7,519 nucleotides of DNA, taken from positions 1-7,519 of the forward strand of contig CAZGYE010000289.1 of assembly GCA_964530165.1 (NCBI GenBank). Reading direction: 5' to 3'. The translations under genes and the position numbers were made by a program. The notes under the pieces were generated by a model. That model had not been told where the DNA came from. It ran no database searches and saw only the letters and a list, made by a program, of their open reading frames with translations. This stretch comes from CAZGYE01 sp964530165. GTDB lineage: Bacteria; Planctomycetota; Planctomycetia; Planctomycetales; Planctomycetaceae. Positions 1 to 4,671 of the stretch are shown here, piece by piece. Position 1 is the stretch's first letter; every line of letters starts with the position of its first letter.

Positions 1-464
1 GGGGGGCCGGGGCGGACCACTTCGGCGGTACTATTCGGTGCGTGGCCGAAATCGTTCCCGCCGCTGACGTTCGGACACGATATATTCAGCTCCAAGCCGG
101 CCAATCGAGGAAACTCATCCAGACGCGAGGCCATCATCACAAACTCGTCGATGTTCCGGCCGGCGATGCTGGCGATCACCGCCGTTCCCAGACCGAGCAA
201 ATAATCGAGGTGCTTGCTGATAAACGTCTCCAAGCCGTCGTTGTCCAACCCGATCGAGTTGAGCAGCCCGGAACTGGTCTCGACGGTTCGGGGGGGCGGA
301 TTGCCGAGGCGCGGTTGAGGAGTGATCGTCTTGGGGATCACGCCGCCAAGCTGTTCGAACCGGACGTACGCTTGCATCTCCCGGGCATACCCGAACGTGC
401 CGGATGCGACCAGTATCGGATTGGCAAGCTTCAGGCGATTCAACTGAACGTTCAAACGACTCAC
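1..464 (-). CDS. pyrD: Dihydroorotate dehydrogenase (class 1, probably 1B catalytic subunit), N-terminal 154 residues, cut by window edge
   Basis: FMN enzyme that oxidises dihydroorotate to orotate, the fourth step of pyrimidine synthesis, in the cytoplasm. Seen in the minus-strand translation: NPILVASGTFG (residues 15-25), the FMN-contact lysine in GGVIPKTIT (K45), GNPPPR (54-59), SGLLNSIGLDN (65-75) and LELNISCPNVSGG (124-136). In class 1 enzymes the cysteine of the SCPN loop is the catalytic base (here C130); class 2 enzymes use serine, so this is class 1. Subclass 1B (NAD-linked, with a PyrK partner) is inferred from overall resemblance; no pyrK is visible. The start is GTG at 464-462, chosen because class 1B proteins begin just before this V-L-N-R-L-K-L stretch; no strong Shine-Dalgarno precedes it. 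The frame is open upstream to the lipoprotein stop, 105 bases away. The C-terminal half lies outside the window. Confidence 0.93.
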   Translation of the reverse strand, partial: MSRLNVQLNRLKLANPILVASGTFGYAREMQAYVRFEQLGGVIPKTITPQPRLGNPPPRTVETSSGLLNSIGLDNDGLETFISKHLDYLLGLGTAVIASIAGRNIDEFVMMASRLDEFPRLAGLELNISCPNVSGGNDFGHAPNSTAEVVRPGP

Positions 465-569
465 GGCGGCTATCGTACCGGTGTACGCCGGATCGAGCAA
501 CGCAGCGTCGGAAACCCGGCCTTCTTGCGGGATCCCGGTTTCTGCCGAGTGATTCTTCCAGCAGTCGTG

Positions 570-785
570 TCAGATCACGCCGCCATGCGTGCGGTATGGC
601 GTGGCAAAATCCGGCGCATCGAGGTTCCAGGCGCGGTTCCAAATTTGAGGAATGTGCCGCATGCTTTCTGATTGATAAATCAACTGCCGGGCCCGCTCAT
701 CGCGAGACGAGGACCACATCGGGACGATGCAGCCAACCTGCACCGCCGCTGCCAGGATCAGACCGGCCAGGATCAGTTTCCGCAT
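570..785 (-). CDS. Small putative lipoprotein, 71 aa, unknown function
   Basis: Function not recognised. The start at 785 is preferred over a longer ATG at 818 because the complement of 789-796 gives GGAGGAG about five bases before the ATG, and because translation then opens directly with a signal peptide: MRK, a hydrophobic stretch LILAGLILAAAV, then QVGC with the candidate lipid-modified cysteine at residue 19. The lipobox is imperfect (Q at -3). The mature part is only about 53 residues, charged, with an RARQLIYQSESMRHI helix-like stretch and the C-terminus TPYRTHGGVI. I recall similar short planctomycete proteins ending in PYRTHGG(V/I)I, but cannot confirm this here. It sits between the HU gene (203 bases upstream) and pyrD (105 bases downstream), all on the same strand, so co-transcription with pyrD is possible. 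Confidence 0.75.
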   Translation of the reverse strand: MRKLILAGLILAAAVQVGCIVPMWSSSRDERARQLIYQSESMRHIPQIWNRAWNLDAPDFATPYRTHGGVI

Positions 786-988
786 TTGTCTCCTCCATGA
801 CGCAGCAGCACTCGGCACGGCGTGATCCCCGGCGAACCGGTCCGCACGGCCGCACGAACACTACACCCGGTTTTCGCAACCGAGGTTCAAGAAACGTGAT
901 CAAACTGAGTTGTCGGGGGAGAGAAGATTTCAGGACGTGTCGAAGTTTGCCTCAACTGACGGCGACTCAGTCGCTGCCGCGCGCTGGG

Positions 989-1453
989 CTAATCCAAGGA
1001 TTTTTGCGCGAACGACGTGTTGAATCCCGCCGGCTGTCGCACCGCGGCTCCCAAAGGCTGTCCGGTTCCCTCAGCCGGTTGCTGGCCAGTGGTCTGAGGA
1101 GCAGCCGTCGCTTGCGATGCAGCAGTCACTTCCTGCTCGGCCAGTTGTTGCATCGCAGCTTTTGCGGCCTGTTCTTCGAGCTGGCGAACCCGCTCCTCCA
1201 TCTCTTTTCCGGGTTTGAACGTCACGACGAACTTCTCCGCGACGTCGACTCGTTCTCCCGTGCGAGGATTCCGCGCCTTGCGTGCAGCGCGTTTCTTCAC
1301 CTCGAAGACGCCGAAGTTCCGCAATTCGATCCTTCGATCGGCAACCAGCGTGTCTACGATGGCGTCGAACGTTTTCTGCACAATTTCCTTGGTCTTCAGT
1401 TGAGTCAGACCGATTTCCTCGGAAATCGCTTTCACAATCTCTTTCTTGGTCAC
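989..1453 (-). CDS. HU/IHF-family DNA-binding protein with C-terminal Ala/Gln-rich extension, 154 aa
   Basis: Histone-like nucleoid protein that binds and bends DNA as a dimer. Residues 1-90 are a complete HU fold: TKKEIVKAISEEIG (N-terminal helix), the NFGVF turn (46-50), the beta-arm with RNPRTGE (61-67, whose proline intercalates DNA in HU/IHF) and FKPGKEM (79-85). Ordinary HU is about 90 residues; here a further 64 follow. They consist of a short charged helix (EERVRQLEEQAAKAAMQQLAEQE) and then a low-complexity tail rich in A, Q, T, P and G. The chosen start is GTG at 1453-1451 because homologues begin MTKKE/MTKAE; a GGAG lies nine bases upstream (complement of 1463-1466). The open frame extends 57 codons further upstream to 1624, but that part does not look like protein. 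A promoter candidate lies about 65 bases before the start. HU versus IHF subtype cannot be settled by eye. Confidence 0.92.
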   Translation of the reverse strand: MTKKEIVKAISEEIGLTQLKTKEIVQKTFDAIVDTLVADRRIELRNFGVFEVKKRAARKARNPRTGERVDVAEKFVVTFKPGKEMEERVRQLEEQAAKAAMQQLAEQEVTAASQATAAPQTTGQQPAEGTGQPLGAAVRQPAGFNTSFAQKSLD

Positions 1454-1524
1454 GACTCGAGTCTCCAACGAGAGGTGCCATCGGACAGCTTTGCTCTTCC
1501 ATTGAGCCACGCCATTATGCCTCA

Positions 1525-1554
1525 ACTGTAATCCCAAACTGGACTTAGTGTCAA
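1525..1554 (-). promoter_or_regulatory. Candidate sigma70-type promoter for the HU gene
   Basis: Read on the minus strand, a perfect -35 TTGACA (complement of 1549-1554) is followed after 18 bases by TACAGT (complement of 1525-1530, 4 of 6 matches to TATAAT). Transcription would start near 1518, giving a leader of about 65 bases before the GTG at 1453. Only the hexamers are seen; activity is inference. Confidence 0.42.
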
Positions 1555-1928
1555 GTCGATTCTGAATGTCTCCGATTTTCTGCATTTGGGAAAAGTTTTC
1601 GACGAATTCGGTTCCTTGCAGCACTCACCCGATCCAAGGGGTTGCGAGCCTGTCTTGCGCGTGCGCAACGGCCCGGAATCCAACGGCAAACCCGGCTGAG
1701 TCACTGCACGCTATCTCCACAAATGATTCTACTTAACCTCTTGACAGAGAACTTGTTGTATCAAGTTATCTGTCCTGATTCCGCAGCACACGACGTGCGA
1801 AACGATCGCACGGATCGCCGGCACAGGACTCAAGAAATCGAGGTGCGGGCTGAGTCGTGGACTGTCAGGTTTTGGTCACTCGTTCGGTTTATCGGCGTTA
1901 GGTGACCGGAACAAAAATCAAAATCGCC

Positions 1929-1947
1929 AAAAACGGAAAATCTTTCC
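1929..1947 (-). terminator. Weak candidate intrinsic terminator after the ykgJ-like gene
   Basis: On the minus strand, GGAAA-GAT-TTTCC (complement of 1935-1947) forms a 5-bp stem and is followed by G and a run of five T. It lies about 30 bases past the stop of the ykgJ-like gene. The stem is short and AT-rich, so efficiency would be low. Confidence 0.25.
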
Positions 1948-1977
1948 TGAATCGTCGAGATTCTCATCCCGCGGCCG

Positions 1978-2397
1978 TCACATGTCGATTCTCGATACCT
2001 CGCTCTCGATGTCCTCCAGGCTAACAAATGCTCCATTCCCGGCCTCCGGACACGTTTTCTGAACGTGTTTCCACGTTTGCTCGCTCTTGAGATTGGACCT
2101 CCAAAAAGGCCAACTTCTGCATTGCCGCGGGCGGACGGGATAGATTGTGCACCGGCGAGTCTCGGCGTCAAAGAACGTACAGTCGCCGTTGGCGTATTCA
2201 ATTAAGGTGACTCGATTTGCGACCAAACGTGTATGGAACAAACGGACTTCACCAATCGACTTCCCCAAGCACTTGGCAATCGACTCGATGTCGTTGTCGT
2301 CGATCCAGACAACACCCGGATCACCGCTGCAACAGTTGCCACAGTGTGTGCAGGTAAAGTGCAGCCCATCTTTGTACCAGGGTTCTTGCCGGCTCAT
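1978..2397 (-). CDS. YkgJ/UPF0153-family CxxCxxCC metal-cluster protein, 139 aa
   Basis: Member of the YkgJ-type family of small cysteine-cluster proteins, annotated as zinc- or iron-chelating; the biochemical role of most members is unknown. Seen: WYKDGLHFTCTHCGNCC gives C16, C19, C22 and C23 (CxxCxxCC), then GVVWIDDNDIESIAKCLG, CTFFD (C73), RRCTIYPVRPRQCRSWPFW (C83, C93) and KTCPEAGNG (C116). The order and spacing fit the family: a cysteine cluster at the N-terminus, then RCxIYxxRPxxCRxxPFW, then a CPGxG-like end. The start is ATG at 2397. An upstream GTG at 2439 would add 14 residues with no family resemblance. No Shine-Dalgarno precedes either start. It is transcribed away from the mob/moe operon, with the MITE-like element between them. 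No signal peptide is visible, so it is probably cytoplasmic. Confidence 0.88.
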   Translation of the reverse strand: MSRQEPWYKDGLHFTCTHCGNCCSGDPGVVWIDDNDIESIAKCLGKSIGEVRLFHTRLVANRVTLIEYANGDCTFFDAETRRCTIYPVRPRQCRSWPFWRSNLKSEQTWKHVQKTCPEAGNGAFVSLEDIESEVSRIDM

Positions 2398-2403
2398 GCC
2401 GTG

Positions 2404-2432
2404 AGTGTAGGACACGAGGGATCCGCCGACAA
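2404..2432 (-). promoter_or_regulatory. Candidate promoter of the ykgJ-like gene, possibly leaderless
   Basis: Minus strand: TTGTCG (complement of 2427-2432, 4 of 6) with 17 bases to TACACT (complement of 2404-2409, 4 of 6). The -10 box ends six bases before the ATG at 2397, so a start at the usual distance would fall on the A of the ATG. This fits the absence of a ribosome binding site. Both hexamers are weak. Confidence 0.25.
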
Positions 2433-2464
2433 CGCGCACGTGTGTTCGTTGACGTCCGTGTTCG

Positions 2465-2484
2465 CTAGTCCGGATTATTCATAG
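2465..2484 (+). repeat. Left terminal inverted repeat of the MITE-like element
   Basis: Twenty bases, perfectly complementary to 2577-2596. The bases just outside (G at 2464, T at 2597) do not continue the pairing, so the symmetry ends sharply there. Confidence 0.85.
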
Positions 2485-2488
2485 AAAC

Positions 2489-2511
2489 CCAAACCGACGA
2501 CTTGTCGTCGC
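2489..2511 (+). repeat. Left inner arm with self-hairpin
   Basis: Begins CCAAACC, then CGACGAC-TT-GTCGTCG, a 7-bp self-complementary stem. It pairs with 2538-2560 at 21 of 23 positions. It lies four bases inside the left terminal repeat. Confidence 0.75.
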
Positions 2512-2537
2512 TGGGTGTGCCATGCAACCAGTGGATT

Positions 2538-2560
2538 GCGACAACAAGTTGTCGGTTTGG
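2538..2560 (-). repeat. Right inner arm with self-hairpin
   Basis: Contains CGACAAC-AA-GTTGTCG (7-bp stem), then GGTTTGG. It differs from the left arm at two positions, which form a base pair with each other inside the small hairpin (G-C on the left, A-T on the right). It is separated from the right terminal repeat by 16 bases, against four on the left, so the element is asymmetric here. Confidence 0.75.
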
Positions 2561-2576
2561 ATACCACAAGAGCAAC

Positions 2577-2596
2577 CTATGAATAATCCGGACTAG
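2577..2596 (-). repeat. Right terminal inverted repeat of the MITE-like element
   Basis: Exact complement of 2465-2484. Read on the plus strand it contains ATG AAT AAT CCG GAC TAG, a five-codon frame that ends exactly at the element edge; the mirror copy is at the left end on the minus strand. Confidence 0.85.
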
Positions 2597-2650
2597 TTGT
2601 AGATGGTCGCGAGGTGTTCATCCGAGACGGCAGTGAGCCTGTCGTGAGAC

Positions 2651-2678
2651 TTCGCATCGGCCGCCAGGCGGCTACAAT
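2651..2678 (+). promoter_or_regulatory. Candidate promoter of the mobA-moeA operon with a GC palindrome in its spacer
   Basis: TACAAT at 2673-2678 matches 5 of 6 bases of the -10 consensus. TTCGCA at 2651-2656 (4 of 6) lies 16 bases upstream. The spacer contains the 13-base palindrome GCCGCC-A-GGCGGC (2660-2672), which touches the -10 box and could be a repressor site. Transcription would start near 2685, leaving a leader of about 66 bases. Confidence 0.33.
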
Positions 2679-2750
2679 TAAGGAAGTAAGAACCGTGTCG
2701 AGCACGACGAAGACAGCGGTTCGGCTCACGAATAATTGTCATGAGAAGCG

Positions 2751-3386
2751 ATGGCAGCACCTTCAACCACGCGTGTCGGCGGAATCGTTTTGTGCGGCGG
2801 GCAGAGTTCGCGAATGGGGCGTCAGAAACTGTGCTTGCCGTTCGGTCCCGAAACGATGCTCCAGCGCACCGTGCGCATTCTGGGAGAGGTGGTCTCTCCG
2901 ATTGTCGTCGTCGCCGCACCGGGACAAGAGCTGCCCGATCTTTCGGACGGCATCCTCGTGGCCCGCGACGAACGGGAGAACCTCGGACCGCTGGAAGGCC
3001 TGGCGGTCGGACTTTCGACGTTGCGACCAATAGTCGACGCAGCATATGCCTCGTCGTGCGATGTGCCGTTGCTCAAACCGAGCTTCGTCCGGTGGATGAT
3101 CGATGCACTTGGCAGCCACGATCTGGTCATTCCTCGCGACGGGAAGTACCGTCATCCCTTGGCCGCCGTGTATCGCACCCATTTGGAGGACAAGGCGCAA
3201 GCACTGATCGCCGAGAAACGCATGAGGCCGTTTTTTCTGGCCGAGGAATGCGACGCCCGATTCGTCGACGTTGACGAGCTGCGCACAGTCGATCCGATGC
3301 TGAGTTCTTTACGGAACGCGAACACATTCGAAGAATACGAAGCGGCGCTCCAAGACGCCGGTTTCGTCTCTACCGACATTCATTGA
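2751..3386 (+). CDS. mobA: Molybdenum cofactor guanylyltransferase MobA, 211 aa
   Basis: Transfers GMP from GTP to Mo-molybdopterin to make the bis-MGD or MGD form used by DMSO-reductase-family enzymes; cytoplasmic. Seen: the nucleotide-binding loop GGIVLCGGQSSRMGRQK (10-26; family LAGGxSxRMGxxK, with C in place of the usual A), NLGPLEGL (78-84, family GPLxG), SSCDVPLL (101-108, with the Mg-binding D104 of the family), HPLAAVY (135-141) and the C-terminal NANTFEEY (189-196, family NxNTPEE). Length is normal (about 190-210). The start is ATG at 2751: an in-frame stop at 2742-2744 rules out any earlier one. The ribosome binding site is weak (GAGAAG just upstream). It is the first gene of an operon with two moeA-type genes; the next starts 20 bases after its stop. 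The plain MobA fold is shared with MocA-type cytidylyltransferases, but the NANTxEE end favours MobA. Confidence 0.9.
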   Translation: MAAPSTTRVGGIVLCGGQSSRMGRQKLCLPFGPETMLQRTVRILGEVVSPIVVVAAPGQELPDLSDGILVARDERENLGPLEGLAVGLSTLRPIVDAAYASSCDVPLLKPSFVRWMIDALGSHDLVIPRDGKYRHPLAAVYRTHLEDKAQALIAEKRMRPFFLAEECDARFVDVDELRTVDPMLSSLRNANTFEEYEAALQDAGFVSTDIH

Positions 3387-3406
3387 GTCACTACAAATGA
3401 GCCGCG

Positions 3407-4666
3407 ATGTCGAAAGATTCCCTTCCGCAACATGACGTTCGCATGCGTGGCTTCGCCGAGCGGGTTGTCGTGGAAACGGCACTCGGCTGGGTCGACTCGC
3501 ACAGCGCACCCTTGACGGCGGAGACGGTCGAACTCGACGCGGCCCACAATCGAGTGCTCTCCGGCGACGTGACGGCAACGATGAATGTGCCGCCGTTCGA
3601 TCGCGCGGCGATGGACGGCTACGCGCTGCGGGGAGCCGAGACCGACGGGGCTGGTGATTATAATCGGTTGCAGTTTCAGGTGGTGGGCGAATCGCTGCCG
3701 GGCCGCCCGTTCCCGGGAGACGTACCTTCCGGATCAGCCGTGCGGATTATGACCGGCGCCCCTCTGCCGAACGCCGTTGATGCCGTGCTGCCGGCCGAGT
3801 TCGCAGCCGAGTCGGACGGACTTGTCGAGGTGACGACGTCCGTCGCTCCCGGAAAGCACGTGGGCCGGTGCGGTGAAGATATTTCCGGGGGAACGTGCCT
3901 GCTCAAAGCCCCTCGGCGTTTGCGGCCGCAAGACGTCGGATTGCTGGCATCGGTCGGCCTAGACCGGGTGGACGTTGTTCGCCGTCCGCGGGTGCGTCTG
4001 CTCGTCACCGGAAACGAATTGGTTGCGCCGGGCCGGCCCCGCGAAGAGTTTCAGATCTTCGACTCGAATTCCTCCATGCTGCGTGGACTCATCGAGCGAG
4101 ACGGCGGGATGTTCGAGTCTCGTGTGCATGCTGCAGACACTCGAGACGCGATCCGGGAGGCCATGTTGAGGCCGGGAGCCGATGTCATCCTGGTCTCCGG
4201 CGGGTCGAGCGTCGGTGCAGAGGATCACGCCCCGTCGATCCTTGCCGAACAGGGAGAACTGGCAATTCACGGCATCGCGATGCGGCCGTCAAGTCCGGCC
4301 GGTATGGGTCGCATCGGCGGGACGCTGGTGTTTCTGTTGCCGGGAAATCCGGTGTCCTGCCTGTGCGCTTACGATTTTTTCGCCGGACGTGCGATTCGTC
4401 TGCTGGGCGCCCGCAAGCCTGATTGGCCGTATGTTTGTCGACAAGCAAGCGTCCGGAAGAAAATCGTTTCCGCCATCGGGCGGGTCGATTACTGCCGTGT
4501 GTGCATCGTCGACGATTGCGTCGAACCGCTCTCGCTGAGCGGCGCGTCAATCCTGTCGTCGACAACGCGGGCCGATGGTTTTGTGGTCGTCCCGGCCGAG
4601 TGTGAGGGCTATGCACCGGGCAGCGTCATCGGCGTGTTCCTCTACGATCGGTTTGACTCAATCTGA
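3407..4666 (+). CDS. moeA: MoeA-family molybdopterin molybdenumtransferase paralogue with altered PGKP loop, 419 aa
   Basis: MoeA proteins (E domain of gephyrin and Cnx1) insert molybdate into adenylated molybdopterin. Domains run in the normal order over a normal length: PPFDRAAMDGYALRG (62-76), RIMTGAPLPNAVDAV (113-127), GEDISGG (156-162), LLVTGNELVAPG (198-209), DSNSSML (219-225), ILVSGGSSVGAEDHAP (261-276) and LPGNPVSCLCAYDFF (311-325), then a beta-rich C-terminal domain with TTRADGFVVVP. The family aspartates are present (D70, D158). The odd point is residues 292-301, MRPSSPAGMG, where typical MoeA has a KPGKP-type loop whose lysines contribute to the active site; here both lysine positions are R and S. 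I recall a subgroup with RP(S/A)(S/A)P, so this is probably a real paralogue and not a decayed gene. It is followed after five bases by a second, canonical-loop MoeA fusion. The ribosome binding site is weak. Confidence 0.9.
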   Translation: MSKDSLPQHDVRMRGFAERVVVETALGWVDSHSAPLTAETVELDAAHNRVLSGDVTATMNVPPFDRAAMDGYALRGAETDGAGDYNRLQFQVVGESLPGRPFPGDVPSGSAVRIMTGAPLPNAVDAVLPAEFAAESDGLVEVTTSVAPGKHVGRCGEDISGGTCLLKAPRRLRPQDVGLLASVGLDRVDVVRRPRVRLLVTGNELVAPGRPREEFQIFDSNSSMLRGLIERDGGMFESRVHAADTRDAIREAMLRPGADVILVSGGSSVGAEDHAPSILAEQGELAIHGIAMRPSSPAGMGRIGGTLVFLLPGNPVSCLCAYDFFAGRAIRLLGARKPDWPYVCRQASVRKKIVSAIGRVDYCRVCIVDDCVEPLSLSGASILSSTTRADGFVVVPAECEGYAPGSVIGVFLYDRFDSI

Positions 4667-4671
4667 AAAAG

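Larger units (their letters stand above)
1454..1977. other. Intergenic gap, no gene found
   Basis: A 524-base gap between the ykgJ-like gene and the HU gene. No tRNA-like fold or credible open frame was seen on either strand; frames of 60-87 codons here have no recognisable protein character. It contains a promoter candidate for the HU gene (1525-1554), a short inverted repeat TTGCGC-GT-GCGCAA (1655-1668) and a weak terminator-like hairpin after the ykgJ-like gene (1929-1947). The part from about 1720 to 1960 is noticeably richer in A and T than its surroundings. Confidence 0.6.
2465..2596. mobile_element. MITE-like non-autonomous element, 132 bp, with terminal and nested inverted repeats
   Basis: Perfect 20-base terminal inverted repeats: CTAGTCCGGATTATTCATAG at 2465-2484 and its complement at 2577-2596. 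Inside are two 23-base arms in inverted orientation, 2489-2511 and 2538-2560, matching at 21 of 23 positions. Each arm is also a small hairpin (7-bp stem, 2-base loop). No transposase is encoded. If the outer CTAG is the duplicated target, the element proper is 2469-2592 with 16-base ends; if it is TA, the ends are longer. Target duplications of these kinds are known for IS5-like and IS630/Tc1-like elements respectively, but which family mobilises this one cannot be told. It lies in the divergent intergenic region between the ykgJ-like gene and mobA. A stable RNA hairpin or a bidirectional terminator is an alternative reading. Confidence 0.72.

Noticed and set aside
115..642. 175-codon open frame on the minus strand
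   Set aside because: Wrong frame over pyrD; the pyrD frame carries all DHOD motifs and this one is an Arg-rich shadow.
42..671. 209-codon open frame on the plus strand
   Set aside because: It is the opposite strand of pyrD and the lipoprotein.
962..974. Hairpin GCGAC-TCA-GTCGC 15 bases after the HU stop as terminator
   Set aside because: No T run follows on the minus strand, and the stem is only five pairs.
404..1531. 375-codon open frame on the plus strand
   Set aside because: It runs opposite pyrD, the lipoprotein and HU, all supported by family motifs. Its translation is Arg/Ser-rich without domain character.
1741..1775. Plus-strand TTGACA as promoter
   Set aside because: No acceptable -10 box at 15-19 bases and no plus-strand gene until 2751.
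1642..1905. Plus-strand 87-codon frame in the gap
   Set aside because: No ribosome binding site, no protein-like composition, and no neighbour on that strand.
1978..2439. Longer version of the ykgJ-like protein from GTG at 2439
   Set aside because: The 14 extra residues do not resemble the family, no ribosome binding site precedes the GTG, and ATG at 2397 fits the usual N-terminus.
2695..3033. GTG at 2695 with AAGGAAG in front, as a leader or start of another gene
   Set aside because: The ribosome-site-like bases are good, but the frame continues into mobA out of frame as Arg/Ser/Cys-rich sequence and stops inside it.
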